12,206 bases of DNA, taken from NCBI GenBank assembly GCA_036393975.1, contig DASWFZ010000130.1, forward strand, positions 1 through 12,206, read 5' to 3'. Every line of letters begins with the position of its first letter. The first letter of the stretch is position 1. Made by a program: the position numbers and the translations under genes. The notes under the pieces are model-generated. The model saw only the letters and a list, made by a program, of their open reading frames with translations, did not search any database and was not told the origin of the DNA. Positions 1 to 6,325 of this stretch are shown in pieces. The DNA comes from 13-1-40CM-64-14 sp036393975. Lineage in GTDB: Bacteria > Sysuimicrobiota > Sysuimicrobiia > Sysuimicrobiales > Kaftiobacteriaceae.

Positions 1-1
1 T

Positions 2-313
2 GCTGCGGAAGCGATGGAGGCCAAAAAGGCCGAGGACGTGCTCATCCTCGACATTGGCAGCTTCACGTCCGTGGCTGACTACTTCGTCATTGGTTCCGCC
101 GAGACGGCCGTGCAGATCCGGGCCATTACCGAGGCGGTCGAGGATGCCCTAGACGACCTCGGTGCGCGGTTGCTAGCGAAGGAAGGCCACGCCCGCGCCC
201 GCTGGGTTTTGCTCGATTTCGGTTCGGTCGTTGTGCACATCTTCGGCCCGGACGCTCGGGCTCTGTACAGCCTCGAACGCTTGTGGGCGGATGCGCCCAT
301 TCTCGGACGGTAG
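2..313 (+). CDS. rsfS: Ribosomal silencing factor RsfS, 3' part
   Basis: RsfS (RsfA/DUF143 family) binds ribosomal protein L14 (uL14) and blocks joining of the 30S and 50S subunits, which lowers translation when nutrients are short. The visible reading frame shows the family core: KKAEDVLILDI, then a TDYFVI-like ADYFVIGSAET, then the RWVLLDFGSVVVHIF segment, and it ends with YSLERLW. An ATG is present at position 14, but the frame is open to the window edge (Ala-Ala-Glu-Ala precede that Met). Family members normally carry a short helix before the KKAED block, so the true start is probably upstream and the gene is cut by the window. The next gene begins 20 bases after the stop, so the two are probably co-transcribed. 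In many Bacillota rsfS lies next to leuS; here leuS is a few genes downstream. Confidence 0.9.
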   Translation, partial: AAEAMEAKKAEDVLILDIGSFTSVADYFVIGSAETAVQIRAITEAVEDALDDLGARLLAKEGHARARWVLLDFGSVVVHIFGPDARALYSLERLWADAPILGR

Positions 314-333
314 GCACTGATCCCGGTACCCAC

Positions 334-1215
334 ATGCAGGTGACGATCACTCCCGCTGAACCCGGCCACGTCCCGACGCTGGTGGATCTCTACGACCGTG
401 CGTATCGCGGGGGGTACTCGGCCTGCTTCGACCGCTACGGACCAGCCAACCCCCAAGACTTCTGGTGGGTGCAATCGGAAAAACCCGTTTTCCTGCTAGA
501 GGTCAACCGCGAACCTCACGGGGTGATTATTTTCGGTCGGATGGGCCGCCAGATGCTGGTAGAAGAGGTGCTGATCCCCGCACCCGTGGGTGGACGGGCG
601 GGGGATACCGAGGCGAAGGCCGTGGACAGCATCTTGAATACAGTCCACGACTTCCTCGTGAAGCGGTTCCATGGGGAGCATCAGGACCTGCTCACCCTAC
701 GATGTGCGGAGACGAACGCGGAGGTGTTGAACCTGGTTCGGAAGTATGACTTCACCTTTGCGAATGCTCTGGTTGTGGCGACGGGAGCAGCACGGAAGGA
801 CGCGCGCGTACCTGCGGGGTATACGGTGCGGCGCGCGGGTCAAGCGGACTCCCATCCAGTGGCCCGGCTGCAGGAGGAAACACTCAACGTGACAGTGCTC
901 CCAGACGTGCTCAACCGCCTCTGGAAGCAAGCGGACACCCGTGTCTTCCTTGCCGAACGGGAGAAATTTCCTGTTGGTTTCCTCATCGCGCAAGTGAAAG
1001 ACGGCGTAGGGCGCTGGACCGTCGGCGTGCGGGAGGCGCATCGGGGGAAGGGCTTGGGGACCGTTCTGGCACAGGAGGCGCTCCAGTTCTTTTCCGCGAA
1101 CCATTTCATGCCGATGACCACATACTGGGCGTTGGATAGTCAGTCGGCCGCCTTTGTGCGAAGCCTGGATGCGCGCACTGAGCGGACGTATCTCTACTTC
1201 GAGAAACGCATTTGA
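334..1215 (+). CDS. GNAT-family N-acetyltransferase, probable tandem domain protein
   Basis: This 293-residue protein is about twice the length of a single GNAT domain. The C-terminal half has a clear acetyl-CoA binding motif A: VGVREAHRGKGLGTVL, with RGKGLG at residues 237-242 following a beta-strand that starts near FPVGFLIAQV. The N-terminal half (residues 1-160) looks like a second, degenerate GNAT fold, beginning TITPAEPGHVPTLVDLYDRAY and including FLLEVNREPHGVIIFGRM, but lacks an obvious RxxGxG. The substrate cannot be predicted. I chose the ATG at 334 because the upstream in-frame ATG at 283 lies inside rsfS and would add 17 unrelated residues. The start is 20 bases after the rsfS stop. 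No strong Shine-Dalgarno is visible, so the start is moderately sure and the family assignment firmer. Confidence 0.8.
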   Translation: MQVTITPAEPGHVPTLVDLYDRAYRGGYSACFDRYGPANPQDFWWVQSEKPVFLLEVNREPHGVIIFGRMGRQMLVEEVLIPAPVGGRAGDTEAKAVDSILNTVHDFLVKRFHGEHQDLLTLRCAETNAEVLNLVRKYDFTFANALVVATGAARKDARVPAGYTVRRAGQADSHPVARLQEETLNVTVLPDVLNRLWKQADTRVFLAEREKFPVGFLIAQVKDGVGRWTVGVREAHRGKGLGTVLAQEALQFFSANHFMPMTTYWALDSQSAAFVRSLDARTERTYLYFEKRI

Positions 1216-1264
1216 CAGGCTGGACGCAAGATGTGGCAGATCGTCACAGGATGGCTCGGGACTG

Positions 1265-1516
1265 GTGACCGCTCGGGCATGGTTCGTGCTAGGGATAGTG
1301 GCGGCGGTGGGGGGATTCGCGCTCCTAATGCTCACGCTGCCGAAGGTGCAAGAGTCTCAGACGGTGCTGCGGCAACTTGCAATCGCGGTAGACTCGGGGG
1401 CCGCGAAAGAGGCGGCTCGCCTTCGTCAGCAGTACGACGCTTCACTTGCTATCATGGTGGCGGGGCTGGTCGCTGTGGCCTACGCGTTCACCGTGGGGAT
1501 TCGACGGTCCCGGTAG
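1265..1516 (+). CDS. Small membrane protein with two predicted transmembrane helices
   Basis: This short protein is not recognised as a named family. The frame encodes two clear hydrophobic helices: WFVLGIVAAVGGFALLMLTL near the N-terminus and SLAIMVAGLVAVAYAFTVGI near the C-terminus. A mostly polar linker of about 35 residues joins them (KVQESQTVLRQLAIAVDSGAAKEAARLRQQYD) and could form an amphipathic or coiled helix. The protein ends in positively charged RRSR. A GTG start at 1265 gives 83 residues. The frame is open further upstream, but an earlier start would run into the acetyltransferase gene, which ends at 1215. An overlapping ATG frame from 1231 is Gly/Arg-rich with no hydrophobic pattern and is probably a shadow. 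No function is inferred. Confidence 0.5.
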   Translation: MTARAWFVLGIVAAVGGFALLMLTLPKVQESQTVLRQLAIAVDSGAAKEAARLRQQYDASLAIMVAGLVAVAYAFTVGIRRSR

Positions 1517-1631
1517 GTCGCGAAGACGCAGCGCTCGAGACCCGTCTAAACAGAGAGAAAACGGGAAGGTCCAAGACACCGGAGGTTCCATAGCGATTTT
1601 GGGGAAGATATCGAGCACATGAGGCAACCCA

Positions 1632-2330
1632 GTGGCTGAGCCGACGAAATCGGGGGCGGGGAAGAAATTCAGCATCACCATCCAGGTGCCTGAAGATGTC
1701 ACGGCCCAGTGGCCTGACCGGGCGACCGCCGAGAAACTCGTGCAAGAAGTCTACACGGCCATGGGCACCTCGTCTGCCTCCCCCCAGAAAGCACCGCCGC
1801 AGATGGCCTCGCCGCCACGGGTCGTGGCGCCCCCAACGCGTCGTGGCATCGCCGGGGTCGTTGTCGCCGCGTTGGTGGCCGGGGGTGTTGGAGGATATCT
1901 GGGAGCGCGTCTGTATCTGGGACCGATGGCAGATCGTCCTGTCACAACCACACCCGCGCGTGCTCAGACCTCGCCTTCGTCTAGTGTCCAATCGCAGCCA
2001 GTCGACCAGCCCGTTACGTCCGCGTCGCCTGCAGCCCAGCCTCCGTATGCGGTACCGGGTGAGCAAATGGCTGACAGCAAACCGGTTGCATCTGTGCCCG
2101 CCACGTACAACGTCCAGGTTGGCGCGTACAAGATCCGAGAGAACGCCGAAGTCCTCCTCCAGCGGCTGCAGCAGGATGGTTTCCAAGCCGAGATCGTGCG
2201 CTCCTCAGGGCTCTACGTCGTCCAGCTCGGCCCGTTGCCAAGCCTCCAAGATGCCGGTCGGTTGGTCGAAAGACTCAAGCTGCACCAGTACGACGCCGTC
2301 GTCCTTCGTATCACATCAGCCGGACACTGA
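1632..2330 (+). CDS. SPOR-domain membrane protein
   Basis: This 232-residue bitopic protein ends in a SPOR (sporulation-related repeat) domain, the module that binds denuded septal peptidoglycan glycans (as in FtsN, DamX and DedD). Layout: a cytoplasmic N-terminus (1-70) with an ordered segment FSITIQVPEDVTAQWPDRA followed by a Pro-rich stretch; one membrane helix at about 73-96, rich in Gly, Ala and Val; a Ser/Thr/Pro/Gln-rich periplasmic or wall-spanning linker (about 100-155); and the SPOR domain at about 158-226. The domain shows both hallmark halves, YNVQVGAYKIRENAEVLLQRL and LYVVQLGPLPSLQDAGRLVERL. The start is a GTG at 1632, with GAGG at 1621-1624 as ribosome binding site. An in-frame TGA at 1620-1622 excludes an earlier start. 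The likely role is envelope remodelling at the division septum. Confidence 0.85.
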   Translation: MAEPTKSGAGKKFSITIQVPEDVTAQWPDRATAEKLVQEVYTAMGTSSASPQKAPPQMASPPRVVAPPTRRGIAGVVVAALVAGGVGGYLGARLYLGPMADRPVTTTPARAQTSPSSSVQSQPVDQPVTSASPAAQPPYAVPGEQMADSKPVASVPATYNVQVGAYKIRENAEVLLQRLQQDGFQAEIVRSSGLYVVQLGPLPSLQDAGRLVERLKLHQYDAVVLRITSAGH

Positions 2331-2396
2331 TTCTTCTCCAGGAAGCCGACAGAAGCGGGAAACTTCGGTATCCTCCACTCCTTACGGCGCATTTGA

Positions 2397-2426
2397 TTGA
2401 CGGGTTTGTTTGCCCCTCGGTATAAT
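2397..2426 (+). promoter_or_regulatory. Sigma-A-type promoter of the tRNA-Ala/T-box/ilvE/leuS unit
   Basis: A perfect -10 box TATAAT (2421-2426) lies 18 bases downstream of a -35-like TTGACG (2397-2402). The expected start of transcription is near 2433, just before the first bases of the T-box leader. It is the best promoter match I see in the window, and it would drive the leader RNA, the embedded tRNA-Ala and, on antitermination, ilvE-leuS. Confidence 0.75.
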
Positions 2427-2448
2427 GAGCGTGTTTAGAGGCAACGAT

Positions 2449-2532
2449 CGGAAGCAGTAGGCTGACGGTCGGGTCGAGAGAGCCGGGATGTGGTGAAAGC
2501 CGGCACCGTTGAGATCAGCCGAACCTCGTCCG
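2449..2532 (+). ncRNA. T-box Stem I with specifier loop
   Basis: Helices seen: CGGA (2449-2452) with TCCG (2529-2532); GGCTGA (2460-2465) with TCAGCC (2515-2520); CGGT (2466-2469) with ACCG (2505-2508); GCCGG (2482-2486) with CCGGC (2500-2504). The asymmetric internal loop is AGCAGTA (2453-2459) against GAACCTCG (2521-2528), the expected loop-E/specifier arrangement. Reading GAA-C-CTC-G gives a Leu codon, which would pair with tRNA-Leu(GAG). Reading GAA-CCT would give Pro, which fits the neighbouring genes less well. No alanine codon occurs in this loop. Confidence 0.85.
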
Positions 2533-2601
2533 AGAGCCGTTCGACCGGTGGGGCACGGGCCCCGAAGTCGGACCGTGCACGCACGTGACGCGTGAAGAGC
2601 G

Positions 2602-2734
2602 GATAGCGTAGGGCCTGTAGCTCAGGGGGAGAGCGCCCGCTTGGCGTGCGGGAGGTCGCGGGTTCAATTCCCGCCAGGTCCACCAGGTAGCAGGTCGGCC
2701 GCAGCAGTCACCCATTTGCGCGCGGAACGCTATC
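2602..2734 (+). repeat. 8-bp perfect inverted repeat clamping the tRNA-Ala (candidate Stem III base)
   Basis: GATAGCGT at 2602-2609 is perfectly complementary to ACGCTATC at 2727-2734. The 5' arm ends one base before the tRNA begins at 2611. The 3' arm ends four bases before the antiterminator begins at 2739. In canonical T-boxes Stem III sits immediately 5' of the antiterminator, so this is the natural Stem III position, with the tRNA and a 41-base trailer in its loop. The pairing is seen directly; its identity with Stem III is an inference. Confidence 0.6.
2611..2685 (+). tRNA. tRNA-Ala (anticodon GGC), CCA encoded
   Basis: The cloverleaf is complete. The acceptor stem GGGCCTG (2611-2617) pairs with CAGGTCC (2675-2681) and includes the G3-U70 wobble pair, the main alanine identity element. 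The D arm is GCTC/GAGC (2620-2634). The anticodon stem is CCCGC/GCGGG (2636-2652) with loop TTGGCGT and anticodon GGC at 2643-2645. A 5-base variable loop AGGTC follows, then the T arm GCGGG/CCCGC with loop TTCAATT (2658-2674). Discriminator A73 is at 2682 and CCA at 2683-2685. The loop has G37 and T38 after the anticodon, where A37 is more usual. The gene has no obvious promoter of its own. It sits inside the T-box leader downstream of the promoter at 2397-2426 and upstream of the attenuator, so it should be made even when ilvE-leuS transcription is terminated. Confidence 0.97.
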
Positions 2735-2738
2735 AATA

Positions 2739-2770
2739 GGGGTGGTACCACGGAGACCGCCTTCGTCCCC
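2739..2770 (+). promoter_or_regulatory. T-box antiterminator
   Basis: GGGG (2739-2742) pairs with CCCC (2767-2770), and ACG (2750-2752) pairs with CGT (2764-2766), leaving the conserved 7-base bulge TGGTACC (2743-2749). The first four bases of the bulge, UGGU, can pair with a tRNA 3' end ACCA, so the ligand must have discriminator A73, as tRNA-Leu does. The 3' arm shares 2764-2770 with the stem and loop of the terminator, so the two structures exclude each other. Confidence 0.9.
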
Positions 2771-2792
2771 ATACGAAGGCGGTTATTGTTTT
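2756..2792 (+). terminator. Conditional rho-independent terminator of the T-box
   Basis: An 11-bp perfect stem, ACCGCCTTCGT (2756-2766) with ACGAAGGCGGT (2773-2783), and a 6-base loop CCCCAT are followed by a T-rich tail (TTATTGTTTT, 2783-2792). It forms when the antiterminator is not stabilised by uncharged tRNA. ilvE starts 41 bases further on. Confidence 0.93.
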
Positions 2793-2833
2793 GCTCAGGT
2801 ACGCTTCTAGGTCCAAGTGAAGGGGAGGCAGCG

Positions 2834-3772
2834 ATGGACGCAGGCAAGTACATCTGGTTCAACGGTACGCTCGTCCCGGCGGAAGACGCAAAAGTGTCAG
2901 TGACGGCGCAGGCCCTGCACTATGGGAGCAGCGTCTTTGAAGGCATTCGCGCGTACACGACCACCCGGGGGCCGGCCGTCTTTTGCCTCCCACAGCATGT
3001 GGCACGGATGGTGGACTCTTGCCGGATTTTCCGGATGGAGTTGCCCTATACCCCGGCCCAGCTAACTGAGGCGATTCTCGAAACTGTGCGAGCTAACGGG
3101 TTCGCATCGTGTTACATTCGCCCGATCGTCTTCCGCGGGGCGGGGTCTTTCAGTTTGGACCCGCGGAAGTCCCCGCTGGAGGTGGCGATCATTACCGTGC
3201 CCTGGGGACGGTACCTCGGCCCGGAAGCAATCGAGCAGGGAGTGGATGTCATGGTGAGCTCCTGGCGCCGCATGGCGCCCGACACCGGCGTCCCGATGGG
3301 CAAGATCGGCGGTCAGTACGTGACCTCCCAGCTGATCACGATGGAGGCGGCCGACTTGGGGTACGCGGAGGGCATTGCTCTGGATTCGGCTGGCTTTGTG
3401 AGTGAAGGCAGCGGGGAGAATATCTTCGTGATAAAGGACGGAGTTGTCCAGACGCCCCCTCTGACCAGCGCGATTCTTCCGGGCATCACGCGCGGGGTGG
3501 TCATGACGCTCTGCGCCGATCTGGGCATCCCCGTGCTGGAAGCGCCCATGCTGCGCGAGGGGCTGTACATTGCCGATGAGATCTTCTTTACAGGGACCGC
3601 GGCAGAGATTACGCCGATTCGTGCGGTGGATCGTGTTCGCGTGGGCACCGGACGCGGACCGATCACGCTGCGCATCCAAGAGGAGTTTTTTGGGATCACC
3701 GAAGGCCGACGCCCGGACCGCCACGGCTGGCTGACTGCCGTGCCGACGGCCAAACCCGCCGCGGCCCGGTAA
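2834..3772 (+). CDS. ilvE: Branched-chain amino acid aminotransferase
   Basis: This PLP enzyme (fold type IV) moves the amino group between glutamate and the 2-keto acids of leucine, isoleucine and valine, the last step of their synthesis. The 312 residues match the usual length. Landmarks: ALHYGSSVFEGIRAY near residue 27; the catalytic Lys in MGKIGGQY (Lys157), which forms the Schiff base with PLP; EGSGENIF at 191-198; ILPGITR at 214-220; and DEIFFTGTAAEITPI at 248-262, all typical of BCATs. The start ATG at 2834 has a strong AGGGGAGG ribosome binding site at 2821-2828. An upstream in-frame ATG at 2786 lies in the terminator tail and is not credible. The gene is controlled by the leucine-type T-box. 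leuS follows after 17 bases, so the two form one operon linking synthesis and charging of leucine. The basic, Ala/Pro-rich C-terminal tail is not conserved. Confidence 0.95.
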   Translation: MDAGKYIWFNGTLVPAEDAKVSVTAQALHYGSSVFEGIRAYTTTRGPAVFCLPQHVARMVDSCRIFRMELPYTPAQLTEAILETVRANGFASCYIRPIVFRGAGSFSLDPRKSPLEVAIITVPWGRYLGPEAIEQGVDVMVSSWRRMAPDTGVPMGKIGGQYVTSQLITMEAADLGYAEGIALDSAGFVSEGSGENIFVIKDGVVQTPPLTSAILPGITRGVVMTLCADLGIPVLEAPMLREGLYIADEIFFTGTAAEITPIRAVDRVRVGTGRGPITLRIQEEFFGITEGRRPDRHGWLTAVPTAKPAAAR

Positions 3773-3789
3773 ACAGACGGAGAGGGCTG

Positions 3790-6276
3790 ATGGTCCGATA
3801 CGATCCGATCACAATTGAAGCCAAGTGGCAGGCTCGCTGGGAGAGAGACCGGCTGTATGAAGCGCCGGACTTCGACCGGCAGCCCAAGTACTACTTCCTG
3901 ACCATGTATCCGTACCCGTCCGGGGACCTCCACATCGGGCACTGGTATGCGATGGCCCCCTCTGACGCCGCCGCGCGCTTCACGCGGATGCAGGGGTTCA
4001 ACGTGATGTTTCCCATCGGTTTCGATGCGTTCGGCCTGCCGGCCGAGAACGCCGCCATTCAGCATGGTATCCATCCGTACACCTGGACGATGGACAACAT
4101 CACCCGGATGCGCAAGCAATTACGCTCAATGGGAGCGATGTGGGCGTGGTCGCGCGAGGTCGTTACCTGCGATCCCGAGTACTACAAGTGGAACCAGTGG
4201 TTCTTCCTGCGGATGTACGAGCGCGGTCTGGCGTACCGGACGCTCTCGCCAGTGGACTGGTGCCCCAAGGACAACACCTCTCTGGCGCGCGAGCAAGTGA
4301 TAGGCGAGGAGCGGGTGTGTGAGCGGTGCGGCACGCCGGTGATTAAGAAGAACCTGGAACAGTGGTTCTTAAAGATCACCGCCTACGCCGACGAACTGCT
4401 CGACTTCTCCACGATCAACTGGCCCGAGCGCGTGCGCACGCTGCAGCAGAATTGGATCGGCAAGAGCACGGGTGTGGAGCTTACGTTGCGGGTGAAGGGT
4501 GTCCCGGATGCCTCCTTCCGCGTGTTTACGACGCGGCCGGACACCGTTTACGGCATGACATTTGCCGTCCTGGCACCCGAGCACCCGTTGGTGGACCGGT
4601 TGACCACGCCCGATCGGCGGGCGGCGGTCGAGGCGTACAAGTTCAAAGCGGCCCGCGCGTCCGATATCGAACGCCTGTCCACCGAGAAAGAACGGGACGG
4701 GGTGTTCATCGGGGCATACGCCATCAACCCAATGAACGAGGCCCCGGTGCCGATCTTCATCGCGGACTATGTCCTGCTGACCTACGGGACCGGGGCCATC
4801 CAAGGGGTTCCGGCGCACGACGTGAGGGATTTCGTCTTTGCGAAGAAGTACGGGCTACCCATTCCAGTCGTCGTCGCGCCTCCCGGCTGGGACGGCCGCC
4901 CCTTGGAGCAGGCCTACCTCGACGAAGGAACGATGGTCAACTCGGGCCCCTTCAACGGTCTGTCCTCGGCCGAGGGGTGGCAGCGGATCGCCGATTACAT
5001 GGAAGCGCACGGGATTGGCGAGCGCAAGGCCCACTACCGTCTCCACGATTGGTTGATCAGCCGGCAACGCTACTGGGGCACGCCCATCCCCATCATTTAC
5101 TGCCCGCGATGTGGGACCGTGCCGGTTCCTGATAAGGACTTGCCGGTCCGCCTGCCCGAGGATGCGGAGTTTCTACCGACAGGCGAGTCGCCTCTCAAAC
5201 ATCACGAGGGGTTTCGACGTGTGCGCTGTCCCCAATGTGGGACCGACGCCGAGCGGGAAACGGATACGATGGACACGTTCGTCGACTCCTCGTGGTACAT
5301 GTACCGTTACGTCAGTCCCCATGAGGCGGCCCGGTCCTTTGACCCCAAGATCGGAAAGTACTGGCTGCCAGTTGATCAGTACACGGGCGGGGTGGAGCAC
5401 GCGATCTTGCACCTAATGTACGCGCGGTTTTGGACAAAAGTGATGCGCGACCTAGGTCTGGTCCCGTTTGGCGAATCGCTGCAGCGTCTGTTCAACCAAG
5501 GCATCATCCTGGGCGAGGACGGCGAGAAAATGAGCAAGTCCCGCGGCAACGTGGTGAATCCCGACGAGTTCGTTCAGTCCGTCGGTGCCGACACAGTGCG
5601 GGCGTACTTGATGTTCATCGGCCCCTGGGACGGCGGCGGTCCCTGGAACAGTCGGGGAATTGACGGGATGCACCGTTTCATGGTGCGGGTGTGGAACCTG
5701 GTGCACGAGACCGGCGGCGGAGGGCGTCGCGACGGGGCGTCGGCGCAGCGTCCATCTCCGCGTCGGGGAGGAGAAAGTTCGAACTCCGACCACCGAGAGT
5801 TGGCGCACTGGACGCACAAGACAATCAAGAAGGTCACCGACGACCTGAGAGGATTCCACTTCAACACCGCGCTGGCTGCCCTGATGGAGTTTGTTAACCA
5901 CCTCTATGGGGTGAAAGACGAAAAGATGGCCGCGCCGCAATGGCGGGAGGCGCTGCGGACTCTGGTCCTTCTGCTGGCTCCGATGACCCCGCATATTGCC
6001 GAGGAACTGTGGGAGTACATGGGTGAATCGTACAGCGTCCACACCCAGCGATGGCCGACCTTTGATGAGGCACTCGCGCGCGCGGAGACGACCGTTCTGG
6101 TCCTGCAGGTGGATGGCAAGGTCCGCGATCGCATTCAGATCCCGGTGGATCTCGCTGCGCCGCAGGCGCGGGAATTGGCGCTGCGCAATGAGAAAGTGCG
6201 AAAGTTCACGGAGGGTCGGCAGGTCGCCGACGTGGTCGTGGTCCCTGGCCGGTTGGTTAACGTCGTGACCAAGTAA
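3790..6276 (+). CDS. leuS: Leucyl-tRNA synthetase
   Basis: This class Ia synthetase charges tRNA-Leu with leucine in the cytoplasm. Its 828 residues are normal for bacterial LeuRS. Landmarks in order: HIGH at 48-51 within the PYPSGDLHIGH block; a zinc-type segment from WCPKDNTSLAREQV to VCERCGTPV, then LEQWFLKIT; the CP1 editing domain with TTRPDT at 247-252 and GVPAHDVRDF, whose Asp344 is the expected editing aspartate; a second Cys cluster, CPRCG and CPQCG; DTFVDSSWYMYRY; KMSKS at 580-584; and the C-terminal anticodon-binding helices from THKTIKKVTDDL. Unlike most LeuRS, a Gly/Arg/Ser-rich low-complexity linker lies between the catalytic core and the anticodon-binding domain, at about 640-665. 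The ATG at 3790 is preceded by GGAGAGGG (3779-3786). It is the last gene of the T-box operon and is followed by a terminator. Confidence 0.98.
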   Translation: MVRYDPITIEAKWQARWERDRLYEAPDFDRQPKYYFLTMYPYPSGDLHIGHWYAMAPSDAAARFTRMQGFNVMFPIGFDAFGLPAENAAIQHGIHPYTWTMDNITRMRKQLRSMGAMWAWSREVVTCDPEYYKWNQWFFLRMYERGLAYRTLSPVDWCPKDNTSLAREQVIGEERVCERCGTPVIKKNLEQWFLKITAYADELLDFSTINWPERVRTLQQNWIGKSTGVELTLRVKGVPDASFRVFTTRPDTVYGMTFAVLAPEHPLVDRLTTPDRRAAVEAYKFKAARASDIERLSTEKERDGVFIGAYAINPMNEAPVPIFIADYVLLTYGTGAIQGVPAHDVRDFVFAKKYGLPIPVVVAPPGWDGRPLEQAYLDEGTMVNSGPFNGLSSAEGWQRIADYMEAHGIGERKAHYRLHDWLISRQRYWGTPIPIIYCPRCGTVPVPDKDLPVRLPEDAEFLPTGESPLKHHEGFRRVRCPQCGTDAERETDTMDTFVDSSWYMYRYVSPHEAARSFDPKIGKYWLPVDQYTGGVEHAILHLMYARFWTKVMRDLGLVPFGESLQRLFNQGIILGEDGEKMSKSRGNVVNPDEFVQSVGADTVRAYLMFIGPWDGGGPWNSRGIDGMHRFMVRVWNLVHETGGGGRRDGASAQRPSPRRGGESSNSDHRELAHWTHKTIKKVTDDLRGFHFNTALAALMEFVNHLYGVKDEKMAAPQWREALRTLVLLLAPMTPHIAEELWEYMGESYSVHTQRWPTFDEALARAETTVLVLQVDGKVRDRIQIPVDLAAPQARELALRNEKVRKFTEGRQVADVVVVPGRLVNVVTK

Positions 6277-6288
6277 GCAGCAACGGAG

Positions 6289-6325
6289 CCTCCCCGCGTG
6301 CGGCTAGGCGCGCGGGGAGGTCTTT
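6289..6325 (+). terminator. Rho-independent terminator after leuS
   Basis: A 10-bp perfect stem, CCTCCCCGCG (6289-6298) with CGCGGGGAGG (6311-6320), has a 12-base loop and a short TCTTT tail. It starts 12 bases after the leuS stop. Its 3' arm encodes the last residues of the converging STAS gene, whose stop codon lies in the loop. On the other strand no T-rich tail follows, so it probably acts mainly for leuS. Confidence 0.8.

Larger units (their letters stand above)
2433..2792 (+). promoter_or_regulatory. T-box riboswitch leader (leucine type, transcriptional) containing a tRNA gene
   Basis: The leader has the parts of a Firmicutes-type T-box, which binds a tRNA by its anticodon and senses through the free 3' end whether it is charged. 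Stem I (2449-2532) carries a specifier loop with AGTA on one side and GAACCTCG on the other. It also carries the conserved distal motifs GAGAGCCGGG and GGTGAAAGCC. Two hairpins follow: 2542-2570 (CGAC/GTCG around GGGGC/GCCCC) and 2578-2594 (CACGC/GCGTG). The T-box sequence GGGGTGGTACCACG is at 2739-2752, and a competing terminator is at 2756-2792. The likely specifier is CTC (2525-2527, Leu), which agrees with the downstream leuS. Unusually, a complete tRNA-Ala gene occupies 2611-2685, between the hairpins and the antiterminator. Uncharged tRNA-Leu should favour read-through into ilvE-leuS. Confidence 0.92.

Noticed and set aside
283..333. Upstream start of the acetyltransferase at 283
   Set aside because: It overlaps rsfS, and the 17 extra residues show no family similarity; the ATG at 334 is a better fit.
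1231..1593. Alternative frame starting at the ATG at 1231
   Set aside because: The product is Gly/Arg-rich without pattern. The overlapping frame encodes two clean membrane helices.
2521..2528. T-box sensing alanine, suggested by the embedded tRNA-Ala
   Set aside because: The specifier loop contains no GCN codon; CTC (Leu) fits the loop geometry and the downstream leuS.
2585..2608. Own promoter for the tRNA (GTGACG and GATAGC)
   Set aside because: Poor matches, and the start site would fall inside the tRNA.
2786..2833. Longer ilvE starting at the in-frame ATG at 2786
   Set aside because: This ATG lies in the T-rich tail of the T-box terminator. The ATG at 2834 has a strong ribosome binding site and starts at the first conserved residues.
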